64,000 bases of DNA from Defluviicoccus sp. bin129 (GCA_002239065.1 MPNO01000003.1:62001-126000), one strand, 5' to 3'; numbered from the stretch's first letter, positions 1 to 9,145 are shown. Numbers and translations: made by a program. The notes: generated by a model from the sequence alone, not told the origin.

Positions 1-2310
1 GCCAGGCGCCTGACGCATGGGCGCGGCACCTTCGTCGACGACATCGTGCTGCCGCGCATGGTGCATGCCGCCTTCGTGCGCAGCCCGCACGCCCATGCAA
101 GGATCGTCTCGATCGACACCGAAGCGGCGGCCGCCGCGCCCGGCGTGGTCGCGGTGGTGACCGGCGAGGAGCTCGCCCGCATCCACGAACCCTGGGTCGG
201 CGTGCTCACCCATCTCGAAGGGCTCAAATCGGCGCCCCAGTACGCGCTTCCCGTCGACGTCGCGCGCTGGCAGGGCGAGGCGGTGGTCGCCGTCGTCGCC
301 GAGCGCCGCGAGCAGGCCGAGGACGCGGCCGAGCTGGTCGTGATGGAGTGGGAAGAGCTGCCGGCGGCGACCGACATGGAGACCGCGCTCGATCCCGGGA
401 CGCCGGTGATCCACGCCGAACTCGGCGACAACCTCGCCTGGCAGCGGCAATACGCGGCGGGCGACGTCGATGCCGCCTATGAAGAGGCCGACGCGGTGGT
501 GGAGGAGACCTATCACTTCGGCCGGCATACCGGGGTGACGCTGGAGCCGCGCGGCCTGGTCGCCGACTTCGATCCGTCGACGCGCAATCTGACGGTCCAC
601 CATTCCACCCAGTCGCCGCACATGATGCAGGGCATTTTCGCGCTCCATTTCGGGCTCGAGGAACATCGCGTCAGGGTGATCGCCAAGGATGTCGGCGGCT
701 CGTTCGGGATCAAGGTGCACACCTATGCCGACGAGATGGCGACGGTGGGGCTCGCGATCGCGCTCAAGCGCCCGGTCAAGTTCGTCGCCGACCGGCTGGA
801 GTCGTTCCTCTCCGACATCCACGCCCGCGACCACCGGATCGACGCCAAGATCGCGATGGCCAAGGACGGCCGCATCCTGGCGATGGAGATCGACGACCTC
901 ACCGGGGTCGGGCCGTACTCGATGTACCCCAGGACCAGCGCCATCGAGGCCAACCAGATCGTCAACATGATCGGCGGGCCCTACGCCTTCGACAACTACC
1001 GGGCGCGCGCCCGCGTGGTTTTCATGAACAAGAACATGATGTGCCAGTACCGCGCCGTCGGCCACCCGATCATGTGCGCGGTGACCGAGGGTCTGGTCGA
1101 TTCGGGAGCCCGCGCGGTCGGCATGGACCCGGCCGAGATACGCCGGATCAACGTGCACCGCGACGGCGAATATCCGAAGAAATCGGCCCAGGGGATGAAT
1201 TTCGAGAGCCTCTCCCACCAGGAGAGCCTGAAGATGATCCTGGAGATGATGGACTACGAGGCGCTCTGCGCCGAACGCGACCGGCTCCGGGAGGACGGAG
1301 TCTGGCGCGGCGTCGGGCTCGCCAGCTTTATCGAGGTCACCAACCCGTCGGCGATGTTCTATGGCATCGGCGGCGCCCGGATCTCGGCCCAGGACGGGGC
1401 TACGATGCGCCTCGATGCGCGCGGCAACGTGTTCGTCTCGACCGGCGCCACCGAGCAGGGGCAGGGGATGGAGACCGTCGCCGCCCAGGTCGCGGCGACC
1501 GCAATGGGCGTTCCCATCGAGCGGGTCAGGGTGATCTCCGGCGATACCGAGCACACCCCCTATGGCGGCGGAACCTGGGCGTCGCGGGCGGCCGGGATCG
1601 GCGGCGAGGCGATCGCCCAGACGGGGAAGGCGCTGCGCGCGCAGATTCTCGACGTGGCCGGGGTCATGCTGCAGGCCGAGGCCGGGAGCCTCGACATAAG
1701 GGGCGGGGTCGTGGTCGACCGCGAAACCGGGGCCGAGCGCATCGGCCTCGATGAGATCGGGCGCATCTGCTATTTCCGCCCGGACACCCTGCCGCTCGAC
1801 CATCAGGCCGAGCTGGTGGCGACCCGCCACTACGTGCCCAGGGACTACCCCTTCGCCTTCACCAACGGGGTGCAGGGGGCCTATGTCGAGCTGGACGCCG
1901 AGACCGGCTTCCTGACGCTGCTCGACCACTGGTGCGTCGAGGATTGCGGCACGGTGATCAACCCGCAGATGGTCGACGAGCAGATCCGCGGCGGCATCGT
2001 CCAGGGGCTGGGCGGCGCGCTCTGGGAGCACTGCGTCTACGACGAGGCGGGCCAGCTCCAGAACGGCACCATGGCGGACTACCTGGTGCCGCAGTCCTGC
2101 GAGACGCCCGACATCGAATGCGCCCATGTGGTCTCGATGACCGGCTCGTCCGAGCTCGGCGCCAAGGGCGCGGGCGAGGCCGGCACCTGCGGCGCGCCGG
2201 CGGTGGTGATGAACGCGGTGAACGACGCGCTGGCGCCGTTCGGGGCGAAGGTCACCGCGATGCCGTTCACGCCGGACCGGATCCTGGGCGCGATCGCCGC
2301 CGGCGGGTGA
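1..2310 (+). CDS. Xanthine dehydrogenase/CoxL-family molybdopterin-binding large subunit (5' partial)
   Basis: Large catalytic subunit of a molybdenum hydroxylase (xanthine dehydrogenase/CO dehydrogenase-like), which would oxidise a small organic substrate using Mo-cytosine dinucleotide and pass electrons to separate FeS and FAD subunits. The frame is open from base 1, so the start and probably the N-terminal 20-40 residues lie upstream. It shows the long Mo-binding domain, a QYRAVGHP segment where aerobic CODH has the AYxCSFR loop and other family members AYRGxGRP, and near the C-terminus the GAKGAGEAGT segment holding the family's catalytic Glu. The loop argues against true form I CO dehydrogenase. 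Medium and small subunits are not in the window after the gene; they may precede it. Substrate unknown. Confidence 0.9.
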   Translation, partial: ARRLTHGRGTFVDDIVLPRMVHAAFVRSPHAHARIVSIDTEAAAAAPGVVAVVTGEELARIHEPWVGVLTHLEGLKSAPQYALPVDVARWQGEAVVAVVAERREQAEDAAELVVMEWEELPAATDMETALDPGTPVIHAELGDNLAWQRQYAAGDVDAAYEEADAVVEETYHFGRHTGVTLEPRGLVADFDPSTRNLTVHHSTQSPHMMQGIFALHFGLEEHRVRVIAKDVGGSFGIKVHTYADEMATVGLAIALKRPVKFVADRLESFLSDIHARDHRIDAKIAMAKDGRILAMEIDDLTGVGPYSMYPRTSAIEANQIVNMIGGPYAFDNYRARARVVFMNKNMMCQYRAVGHPIMCAVTEGLVDSGARAVGMDPAEIRRINVHRDGEYPKKSAQGMNFESLSHQESLKMILEMMDYEALCAERDRLREDGVWRGVGLASFIEVTNPSAMFYGIGGARISAQDGATMRLDARGNVFVSTGATEQGQGMETVAAQVAATAMGVPIERVRVISGDTEHTPYGGGTWASRAAGIGGEAIAQTGKALRAQILDVAGVMLQAEAGSLDIRGGVVVDRETGAERIGLDEIGRICYFRPDTLPLDHQAELVATRHYVPRDYPFAFTNGVQGAYVELDAETGFLTLLDHWCVEDCGTVINPQMVDEQIRGGIVQGLGGALWEHCVYDEAGQLQNGTMADYLVPQSCETPDIECAHVVSMTGSSELGAKGAGEAGTCGAPAVVMNAVNDALAPFGAKVTAMPFTPDRILGAIAAGG

Positions 2311-2334
2311 TGGCGCATCGAAGGGGCGCCCGTA

Positions 2335-2589
2335 TCAGGGCCGCACGACCTCCAGCAGCCCCTGCATGGCCTGGCGCCGGCTGATCCGGCTGGCGATGCA
2401 CCCCGTGCGGATGGGTCGTCCGGCCCGGAGATAGGCCGAACGGTCGACCAGGGGCTCGTACCCGGGCGGCAAATCGTGGCCGTCCACGGCATCGCGCATT
2501 TCGAATTCCAATCCGAGAGCGTGCAGGCCGGAACCGATCCGTCGACGCCGCTCGATCGCCCTTGCCAGACCGATGACGGCGATCTTCAG
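2335..2589 (-). pseudogene. Remnant of a family 25 glycosyltransferase (LPS biosynthesis type)
   Basis: About 84 codons resemble the N-terminus of GT25 beta-glycosyltransferases: a KIAVIGLARAIERRRRI segment matching the family's 'VINLxRxxxRR' opening, then GLEFEMRDAVDGHDLPP (family 'AVDGxxL') and a C-terminal part resembling the 'GxxGCxLSH' region. Intact members have over 200 residues, so two thirds are missing. There is no good start codon (CTG at 2589, no ribosome site) and the frame stops just before the 3' end of the molybdenum hydroxylase. I read it as a decayed fragment. Confidence 0.6.
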
Positions 2590-2602
2590 GGCGGAAGACC
2601 GG

Positions 2603-3373
2603 TCAGAAATTGTCCTTGCGGGTGCGGACTTCGGCGAAGACCTCCACCGGCGTCCTGCCTTCCATGCCCAGCGCCGAGACGAAAGCGGGGACGTCGGCGC
2701 GCAGGAACGGGTTGGTCCGCCGCTCGAGCCCGAGCTGCGACGGCACCGTGCGTTCGCCGGCCGCCCGCTTGCGGTCGATCTCCGCGGCATAGGCCGCCAG
2801 GTCGCCATTGTCCGGCTCCACCGTGACCGCGAAACGCGCGTTCGACTGGGTGTATTCGTGCGCGCAATAGACCATGGTCTCGTCGGGCAGCGGCTTGAAC
2901 TTGGAGATCGAGTTCCACATCTGCTCATGCGTGCCTTCGAACACCCGGCCGCAGCCCAGCGCGAACAGCGTGTCGCCGCAGAACAGGGCTTCCGATTCCG
3001 GGAACCAGTAGGCGATGTGTCCCCGCGTGTGGCCGGGCACGTCGAACACCCGGGCCTCCGCCTCGTAGAGCATGTAGGTGTCGCCGTCGCCGACTTCGAT
3101 GTCGATGCCGGGGATCCGGTCGCGGTCCGCGCGCGGCCCGACCACGGTGCAGCCCGTGCGCTCCTTGATTTCCGGCACGCCGCCGATGTGGTCGTTGTGG
3201 TGATGGGTCGCCAGCACATGGGTGAGGTTCCAGCCGAGCCCGTCCAGCGCCTCGAACACCGGCGCCGCGTCCGACGGATCGACCACCGCGGCGTCGCCGG
3301 TCGAGGACTCGCGAACGAGGTAGACATAGTTGTCGACCCGCGTCGGGATCTGATGAATTTCGAGCGTCGACAT
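2603..3373 (-). CDS. gloB: Hydroxyacylglutathione hydrolase (glyoxalase II)
   Basis: Hydrolyses S-lactoylglutathione to D-lactate and glutathione in methylglyoxal detoxification; cytosolic dinuclear metal enzyme. The 256-residue length fits the family. The metallo-beta-lactamase motif T-H-H-H-N-D-H lies at residues 56-62, followed by GHTRGH, CGDTLFALGCGR and AHEYT, all hallmarks of glyoxalase II rather than other MBL-fold hydrolases. The ATG at 3373 is chosen because GAGAGGA stands about seven bases upstream; the frame extends nine codons further without support. It diverges from the methyltransferase gene at 3551, a pairing I recall from other alphaproteobacteria. Confidence 0.93.
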   Translation of the reverse strand: MSTLEIHQIPTRVDNYVYLVRESSTGDAAVVDPSDAAPVFEALDGLGWNLTHVLATHHHNDHIGGVPEIKERTGCTVVGPRADRDRIPGIDIEVGDGDTYMLYEAEARVFDVPGHTRGHIAYWFPESEALFCGDTLFALGCGRVFEGTHEQMWNSISKFKPLPDETMVYCAHEYTQSNARFAVTVEPDNGDLAAYAAEIDRKRAAGERTVPSQLGLERRTNPFLRADVPAFVSALGMEGRTPVEVFAEVRTRKDNF

Positions 3374-3550
3374 GGCAGCGTCCTCTCCCGCGATCGGCAC
3401 TGGCTGGCGGGGCGCAAACTAGCAAGAACGAACGCCCCGTGCCATCCCGTCCGACTCATCCAGGCCGGACGGCAGTGGGACGAGTCCGGGCATGACGGAG
3501 CGGCGGCGGGAATGGTTCCACCCAAAACGGATACGCTCTAGGCTGGTCGA

Positions 3551-4282
3551 ATGTGGACCGATGTGGTCGATCTGCGGAACTTCTACCGCTCCCGAATCGG
3601 CGGCGTCGCGCGGCGCGCGATCCGCAACCACGTCCGGGCGTGCTGGGGCGAGGTAACCGGGATGAGCGTGCTGGGAATCGGCTATCCCACGCCCTATCTC
3701 GGCCAGTTCCGCGCCGAGGCGGAACGGGTCGTCGCCGTCATGCCGGCCCGCCAGGGGGTGATCCGCTGGCCGGGCGAGGGGGCCAACCTGGCGGCGCTGG
3801 CGGACGAGGCGGAGCTGCCCTTGCCCGACCTGTCGATGGACCGGGTGATCCTGGTTCACGCCCTGGAATCGGCCGAGCAGCTCAGGCCGATGCTGCGCGA
3901 GGTCTGGCGGGTGATGGCCGACGGCGCGCGGCTGATCGTCGTGGTGCCCAACCGGACCGGAATCTGGGCGCGGCTCGACAGGACGCCGTTCGGACACGGC
4001 CACCCGTATTCCCAGTCGCAGCTCTCTTTGCTGCTCAAGGACGCCATGTTCAACCCGGTCGCGGCGCGCTACGGGCTGTTCGTCCCGCCCAGCCGCCGCC
4101 GCGTCCTGCACGCCGCCGCGCCGGCATGGGAACGCATCGGCGGGCGATGGTTTCCCCGCCTCGGCGGCGTGCTGATCGCCGAGGCGACCAAGCTGATATA
4201 CGCGGCCACGCCGGCGGCCGCGGTCTCAGGGCGCCGCCGAATCCTCGCGCCGCAGCAGAAAGATTCCCTGCCGGCTCCTTAG
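3551..4282 (+). CDS. Class I SAM-dependent methyltransferase-like protein
   Basis: 243-residue protein with a methyltransferase type 11-like fold: a glycine-rich GIGYPTPYLGQF segment near residue 41, LPLPDLSMDRVILVHALE in the middle (motif IV region), and REVWRVMADGARLIVVVPNR, the usual strand after motif V. The glycine loop is less canonical than in known methyltransferases, so SAM binding is inferred. Substrate unknown. Divergent from gloB; its 3' end overlaps the 3' end of metW on the other strand by 57 bp, and the last 20 or so residues, rich in Arg, Gln and Pro, are encoded opposite metW. Confidence 0.8.
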   Translation: MWTDVVDLRNFYRSRIGGVARRAIRNHVRACWGEVTGMSVLGIGYPTPYLGQFRAEAERVVAVMPARQGVIRWPGEGANLAALADEAELPLPDLSMDRVILVHALESAEQLRPMLREVWRVMADGARLIVVVPNRTGIWARLDRTPFGHGHPYSQSQLSLLLKDAMFNPVAARYGLFVPPSRRRVLHAAAPAWERIGGRWFPRLGGVLIAEATKLIYAATPAAAVSGRRRILAPQQKDSLPAP

Positions 4283-4876
4283 ATTGGCGAACGGTCCGAT
4301 CTTGCCGATCGCGCTGACCCGCCCGCCGCGGTCGAGCGAGACCGCGCGTTCCACCACCACTTCGAGGTCCTGGCACAGCTCCTGGAAGTCGCGGATCGTG
4401 CACAGGTGGATGTTCGCGGTGTCGTACCAGCGCTCGGCCGGTCCGCCGATCACCGGCATGCGCCCCTCCCAGACAAGCCGCCAGCGAGTGCCCATCTGGC
4501 CGAAATTGGTGAAGGAAACCACCACCCGCGTCGCGATGCGGAGAAGCTGGCCCAGCAGATCGCGCGGCGCGCGCGTGGCCTGCAGGGTCTGGCTCAGCAC
4601 CGCGTAGTCGAACGCGCCCGGCGGGTAGTCTTCGAGATCGGTGTCGGCATCGCCCTGGATGACCGACAGGCCGCGAACCACGCAGGCGTTGACCCCGTCC
4701 TGGCTGAGCTCGATGCCGCGCGCGTCGACATCCTTGAAGTTGACCAGGTGATAGAGCAGCTCGCCGTCGCCGCAGCCGATATCGAGCACCCGCGAGCCGG
4801 GCTCGATCATGTCGGCGATGATTTGCAGGTCGCGGCGGATCGCCCGCGCGCGGGCGCCGGCCGTCCCGGCGGTCAT
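4226..4876 (-). CDS. metW: Methionine biosynthesis protein MetW
   Basis: 216-residue class I methyltransferase-fold protein of the MetW family, found with MetX homoserine O-acyltransferases and thought to act with MetX in methionine synthesis. The SAM motif [12 protein letters not shown] is at residues 30-41, followed by GIELSQDGV and a [13 protein letters not shown] segment typical of the family. The ATG at 4876 overlaps the metX stop as ATGA, implying translational coupling. The tail overlaps the convergent methyltransferase gene. Confidence 0.93.
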   Translation of the reverse strand: MTAGTAGARARAIRRDLQIIADMIEPGSRVLDIGCGDGELLYHLVNFKDVDARGIELSQDGVNACVVRGLSVIQGDADTDLEDYPPGAFDYAVLSQTLQATRAPRDLLGQLLRIATRVVVSFTNFGQMGTRWRLVWEGRMPVIGGPAERWYDTANIHLCTIRDFQELCQDLEVVVERAVSLDRGGRVSAIGKIGPFANLRSRQGIFLLRREDSAAP

Positions 4877-6048
4877 CCCTCTCCGAGGCCCCGGTGCTTC
4901 CCCGCACCGTCGAGAAAACCGCGCAGCGTGGTCGCGAATTCCGGCTCGTCGAGCAGGAAGGCATCGTGCCCCTTGTCGGTCTTCACCTCGACGAAGCTGA
5001 CATTCGCCGCCGCCGCGTTCAGCGCCTTGACCACCGCCCGGCTCTCGACGGTGGGGAACAGCCAGTCGCTGGTGAACGAGAACAGGCAGAACCGGACCGG
5101 GGTGTCGGCGAAGGCCTTCGACAGCGCTCCGCCATGTTCCGCCGCGATGTCGAAATAATCCATCGCGCGCGTGATGTAGAGATAGGAGTTCGCGTCGAAC
5201 CGTTCGACGAAGGTGATGCCCTGGTGGCGCAGATAGCTTTCCACCTGGAAGTCGGCGTCGAAGCCGAAGCTGAGGGCGTCCCGCCCCTGCAGCCGGCGGC
5301 CGAACTTGCGGTGCAGCGCCGAGTCCGACAAATAGGTGATATGGGCCGCCATGCGGGCCACGGCGAGCCCGCGGGTCGGGACCTTGCCGTGGCGCAGGTA
5401 TTCGCCCTGGCACCAGTCCGGATCGGCCATGATGGCCTGGCGACCGACCTCGTTGAACGCGATGTTCTGCGAGGAATGACGCGCGGCCGCGGCGATCGGC
5501 ACGGCGGCGAAGACCCGTTCGGGAAAGCGCGCCGCCCATTCGAGCACCTGCATGCCGCCCATCGAGCCGCCGATCACGCAAAAGAGCTGGTCGATCCCGA
5601 GATGGTCGAGCAGCAGCGCCTGGACCTGCACCATGTCGCTGATGGTGATCACCGGGAAGTCGAGACCGTAGGGCTCCCCGGTTTCCGGGTTGATGTCCAT
5701 CGGGCCGGTGGTCCCCATGCAACCGCCGAGCACGTTGGCGCAGACCACGTGGTAGCGGTCGGTGTCGAGCACCTTGCCGGGCCCGACCAGAAGGTCCCAC
5801 CAGCCCGGCTTGCCGGTGACCGGGTGGGGCTCGGCGACGAACTGGTCGCCGGTCAGGGCATGGCATACCAGGATCGCGTTCGAGCGATCGGCGTTCAGCG
5901 CCCCATAGGTCCGGTAGGCGACCGTGACCGGTCCCAGCGCGACGCCGCAGTCGAGCAGCAACGGCTCGTCGGTCGCCAGACGCACATGCGTGCCCGGCAT
6001 CTCCCCCTGCAACAGGGAGGTCGGTCGATTGAGCGTTACGGGCTTCAT
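4873..6048 (-). CDS. metXA: Homoserine O-acetyltransferase (MetX family)
   Basis: Acylates L-homoserine with acetyl-CoA (some relatives use succinyl-CoA), the first committed step of methionine synthesis. 391 residues from ATG 6048; an in-frame extension of 21 codons is low in family similarity. Alpha/beta hydrolase fold with nucleophile Ser162 in GGSMGG, and a C-terminal Asp in TSDWLFP and His in KGHDAF completing the triad. HALTGDQF near residue 63 and the GGCMGTTGP segment match MetX. First gene of a metX-metW operon, transcribed divergently from the chorismate mutase operon. Whether it is an acetyl- or succinyltransferase cannot be told from the residues I can read. Confidence 0.94.
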   Translation of the reverse strand: MKPVTLNRPTSLLQGEMPGTHVRLATDEPLLLDCGVALGPVTVAYRTYGALNADRSNAILVCHALTGDQFVAEPHPVTGKPGWWDLLVGPGKVLDTDRYHVVCANVLGGCMGTTGPMDINPETGEPYGLDFPVITISDMVQVQALLLDHLGIDQLFCVIGGSMGGMQVLEWAARFPERVFAAVPIAAAARHSSQNIAFNEVGRQAIMADPDWCQGEYLRHGKVPTRGLAVARMAAHITYLSDSALHRKFGRRLQGRDALSFGFDADFQVESYLRHQGITFVERFDANSYLYITRAMDYFDIAAEHGGALSKAFADTPVRFCLFSFTSDWLFPTVESRAVVKALNAAAANVSFVEVKTDKGHDAFLLDEPEFATTLRGFLDGAGKHRGLGEG

Positions 6049-6132
6049 TACCTGCGGCTGTGTCAAAATTCCCCGAAACACCGGCAACCGCGGCAATCCG
6101 TCCCCCGGCAAGGCCCGGCATCGGCGTCGTCG

Positions 6133-6162
6133 ATTGTAACCAATGCGGGGGCTGGTTATAAG
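6133..6162. promoter_or_regulatory. Overlapping divergent sigma70-like promoters for metX and chorismate mutase operons
   Basis: On the plus strand TTGTAA (6134-6139) and TATAAG (6157-6162) are 17 bp apart. On the minus strand, using almost the same bases, TTATAA (6161-6156) and TACAAT (6138-6133) are also 17 bp apart. Each fits the vegetative promoter consensus in four or five of six positions. The two face opposite ways, one toward chorismate mutase-hisC-tyrA and one toward metX-metW, so polymerase could occupy only one at a time. Inference from spacing and sequence only. Confidence 0.55.
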
Positions 6163-6239
6163 TCGCTAAGAGGATGCCATGTACTCGCCCGGCAGGGATC
6201 CATGGCCATGCAGGGGTTGCGGGGTTGAACGAGACCGTC

Positions 6240-7142
6240 ATGAACCGTTCTGGGGCTTCGCTCGCGGATGTGCGCGACCGTATCGACGCCATCGACGACC
6301 GCCTGCACGGGCTGCTGATAGAGCGGACCTCGCTGGTGCAATCGGTGGTTGACGTCAAGAGCGGCACCGCCCTGCCGGTCTACCGTCCCGGCCGCGAGGC
6401 GGAGATTCTCCGGCGCCTGGTCGAGCGTCATGAAGGCGAATTTCCGATGGTGCCGCTGACCCTGATCTGGCGCCAGATCATTTCCGCGAGCCTCGGCCTG
6501 CAGGGGGATTTCGTCGTCGCCGTCTATGCCGCCGACGAATCGGACCCGCGCTGCGAAATCGCCGAGACCCATTTCGGGGCCGCCACGCCGTTTTCCCTGC
6601 ACGGGACCGTTACCGGAGTGTTCATCGCGGTGACCCAGGGCGATGCGTCGGTGGGGGTCCTGCCGTTTCCCGCCGACGGCCAGGAAACGCCGTGGTGGCC
6701 GCGGCTCGTGCAATACGGCCAGGGGGTCAAGGGCGGCGGCCGCCCGACGATCGTCGCCCGGCTTCCCTTCGTGCCGCCGAGGCGGCTTTCGGGCGCCGGC
6801 CACGACTCGCTGGTCATCGCCATGCAGGCGCCCGAGCCCACCGATCGCGACCGCAGCTTCATCGTCGTCAGGGCCGGCGAGGATACCAGCCGGGCGCGGG
6901 TTCACGGCGCCTTCCAGTCGCGCGGCCTCGAGTCGCGGCTGACTCTCACTCATTCCGACGAGATGGACCCGGAGACGGCGCTCTTCCTGCTCGAGGTCGA
7001 CGGGTTTGTCGCGAACGGCGATGCCAGAATCGCCGCCATCGCCGAGGAGATCGCCGGGGCGGAGGTCAGGGTGCTGGGCGCCTACGCCGAGCCCTTCGCC
7101 GCCAGCGAGGTCGACCCCCGCAGGGGCGTCGGGAAACCATGA
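6240..7142 (+). CDS. Chorismate mutase (AroQ type) with a C-terminal extension
   Basis: Residues about 1-90 are an AroQ chorismate mutase domain (LADVRDRIDAIDDRLHGLLIERTSLV, then VYRPGREAEILRRL), converting chorismate to prephenate. The following 200 residues contain alternating hydrophobic strands and look like a degenerate prephenate dehydratase plus ACT-like regulatory region, but I see no clear dehydratase catalytic Thr-Arg-Phe motif; this part is unassigned. ATG 6240 preferred over upstream in-frame starts because the AroQ domain begins right after it. First gene of an operon with hisC (ATGA overlap) and tyrA, so it feeds tyrosine synthesis. Confidence 0.82.
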   Translation: MNRSGASLADVRDRIDAIDDRLHGLLIERTSLVQSVVDVKSGTALPVYRPGREAEILRRLVERHEGEFPMVPLTLIWRQIISASLGLQGDFVVAVYAADESDPRCEIAETHFGAATPFSLHGTVTGVFIAVTQGDASVGVLPFPADGQETPWWPRLVQYGQGVKGGGRPTIVARLPFVPPRRLSGAGHDSLVIAMQAPEPTDRDRSFIVVRAGEDTSRARVHGAFQSRGLESRLTLTHSDEMDPETALFLLEVDGFVANGDARIAAIAEEIAGAEVRVLGAYAEPFAASEVDPRRGVGKP

Positions 7143-8227
7143 GCGGGCCGACCCCGAGGCCAGGCATCCTCGACATCGCGCCCTACATACCCGGAGACTC
7201 GTCGATCCCGGGCCGGGCGCGGGTGATCAAGCTGTCGTCGAACGAGGGCGCGCTGGGACCCAGCCCGGCGGCGATGCGCGCCCTGGCCGAGACCGCCGCC
7301 GACATTCACCGCTACCCCGACGGCGGCGCCGTGGCGCTGTGCGAGGCCATCGGCGCGGCGCACGGCCTTGATCCGGCGCGCATCGTCTGCGGCGCGGGGT
7401 CCGACGAGCTGATCTCGCTGCTTGCGCGGGGCTATGCCGGACCCGGCGACCAGGTGCTGACCCATGCCCACGCATTCGTCATGTACCGGCTCGCCGGGCT
7501 CAGCGTCGGTGCGGAGGTGGTCGAGGTGCCGGAACGGGCTCTCACCGCCGATGTCGATGCGCTGCTGGCCGCCGTGACGCCGCGAACCCGGATCGTCTAC
7601 ATCGCCAACCCCAATAACCCGACCGGGACCTACATGCCGCAGGAGAAGATCGAGCGCCTGCGCGGGGCGCTGCCCGAAGACGTCCTGCTGGTGATCGATT
7701 CCGCCTATGCCGAATACGTGACGCGCAACGACTACAGCGCCGGCGAATCGCTGGTCGAACGCGGGCGCAACACGGTCATGACGCGGACCTTCTCGAAGAT
7801 CTACGGGCTCGGCGGCGTGCGGCTCGGCTGGGCCTATTGCCCGGAACCGGTCGCCGCCGTGCTGCATCGCATCCGCTCGCCCTTCAATGTCAGCGCCCCG
7901 GCGCAGGCCGCCGGGATCGCGGCCGTCGAGGACACCGACTTCCTCGCCCGGTCGCGCGACCACAACGCGGCATGGCTCCCCTGGATCTCCGAGCGCATAG
8001 CCGCCGCCGGATTCCCGGTGACGCCGAGCGTGGGCAATTTCGTCCTCGTCGAATTCCCCGCCGAGGAGGGGCGGAACGCCGAGGCCGCGCTCGCCCATCT
8101 CGCGCGGCACGGCGTGATCCCGCGCGCCGTCGCCGGCAACCGTCTCCCCGACCATCTCAGGATCACCGTCGGGCTGGAAGACGAGATGCGCGCGCTGGTC
8201 GAGGCGATCGAGGCGTTCGCGGGCTGA
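7139..8227 (+). CDS. hisC: Histidinol-phosphate/aromatic aminotransferase
   Basis: Fold type I PLP aminotransferase of the HisC family, 362 residues. PLP Lys220 sits in TRTFSKIYGLGG; NPNNPTG is at 157-163; the PLP-ring Asp is in VIDSAYAEY. HisC acts in histidine synthesis and many bacterial paralogues also transaminate prephenate or phenylpyruvate. Its place between chorismate mutase and prephenate dehydrogenase suggests the aromatic role may dominate here (inference). ATG overlaps the chorismate mutase stop as ATGA; the next gene starts four bases after its stop. Confidence 0.9.
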   Translation: MSGPTPRPGILDIAPYIPGDSSIPGRARVIKLSSNEGALGPSPAAMRALAETAADIHRYPDGGAVALCEAIGAAHGLDPARIVCGAGSDELISLLARGYAGPGDQVLTHAHAFVMYRLAGLSVGAEVVEVPERALTADVDALLAAVTPRTRIVYIANPNNPTGTYMPQEKIERLRGALPEDVLLVIDSAYAEYVTRNDYSAGESLVERGRNTVMTRTFSKIYGLGGVRLGWAYCPEPVAAVLHRIRSPFNVSAPAQAAGIAAVEDTDFLARSRDHNAAWLPWISERIAAAGFPVTPSVGNFVLVEFPAEEGRNAEAALAHLARHGVIPRAVAGNRLPDHLRITVGLEDEMRALVEAIEAFAG

Positions 8228-8230
8228 GCC

Positions 8231-9145
8231 ATGCCTCAGGACGTGCTGTTCCGGCGGATCGCCTTGATCGGAATCGGGTTGATCGGCTCCTCCCTCGCCC
8301 GCGTGGTCAAGCGCGATGGCCTCGCCGGTCATGTTGTCGGCTGCGCCCGCCGGGTGGAAACCCTGGCGGCCGCCGAGCGTCTGGAGATCGTCGATTCGAC
8401 GACGCACGATCCGGCCGAGGCGGCGGCGGGCGCCGATCTGGTGATCGTCTGCACGCCGATCGGCAGCTATGGCGCGATCGCGCGCGCCATCGCCCCCAGC
8501 CTGGCGCCCGGCGCCATCGTCTCGGATGTCGGCTCGGTCAAGGGCGCGGTGCTCGAGGCCGTGCTCCCGCATTTGCCGGACGGCGTTCATTTCGTCCCCG
8601 GCCATCCGATCGCCGGCACCGAGGATACCGGTCCCGAGGCCGGGTTCGACACGCTGTTCGAAGGGCGCTGGTTCCTGATCACCCCGCCGCCCGGCACCGA
8701 CGAGGCGGCGATCGAGCGGGTCGCCGAGCTGTGGCGCCGGGCCGGCAGCATGATCGCCCGGATGGATGCGGCCCACCACGACCATGTGCTCGCCATCACC
8801 TCGCATATCCCGCATCTGATCGCCTACACCATCGTCGCGACGGCGACCGATCTGGAAGACCATCTCAAGTCCGAGGTGATCAAGTTTTCCGCCGCGGGGT
8901 TTCGCGATTTCACCCGGATCGCGGGCTCCGACCCGGTGATGTGGCGCGACATCTTCCTCAACAACCGCGACGCCGTGCTCGAGATGCTCGGCCGCTTCAC
9001 CGAGGACTTGTCCACGCTGCAGCGGGCGGTCCGCGTCGGCGACGGAGCCGCGCTCGAAATGCTGTTCACGCGCACCCGCGATATCCGGCGCGGCGTGGTC
9101 GCGGCGCAGCAGCACATCCCCCCCCGGCCCGACGGCAAGGGCTAA
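8231..9145 (+). CDS. tyrA: Prephenate/arogenate dehydrogenase
   Basis: NAD(P)-dependent oxidation of prephenate or arogenate in tyrosine synthesis. 304 residues: N-terminal Rossmann motif GIGLIGSS at 14-21, then the all-helical dimerisation domain with GHPIAGTE and THIPHLI-like (TSHIPHLIAY) segments containing the catalytic His region. Last gene of the chorismate mutase-hisC-tyrA operon. Its stop overlaps the stop of the convergent DUF2125 gene by four bases. Prephenate versus arogenate preference cannot be assigned by eye. Confidence 0.92.
   Translation: MPQDVLFRRIALIGIGLIGSSLARVVKRDGLAGHVVGCARRVETLAAAERLEIVDSTTHDPAEAAAGADLVIVCTPIGSYGAIARAIAPSLAPGAIVSDVGSVKGAVLEAVLPHLPDGVHFVPGHPIAGTEDTGPEAGFDTLFEGRWFLITPPPGTDEAAIERVAELWRRAGSMIARMDAAHHDHVLAITSHIPHLIAYTIVATATDLEDHLKSEVIKFSAAGFRDFTRIAGSDPVMWRDIFLNNRDAVLEMLGRFTEDLSTLQRAVRVGDGAALEMLFTRTRDIRRGVVAAQQHIPPRPDGKG

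Noticed and set aside
1-2310. Aerobic CO dehydrogenase large subunit CoxL
   Set aside because: The form I active-site loop AYxCSFR is absent, so only the wider molybdenum hydroxylase family is supported.
6120-6180. SAM-II riboswitch-like 3' motif (GTCGCTAAGAGG after GGTTATAA) near metX
   Set aside because: It lies on the strand opposite to metX, the required P1 stem cannot form with the flanking bases, and the same bases are better explained as promoter elements.
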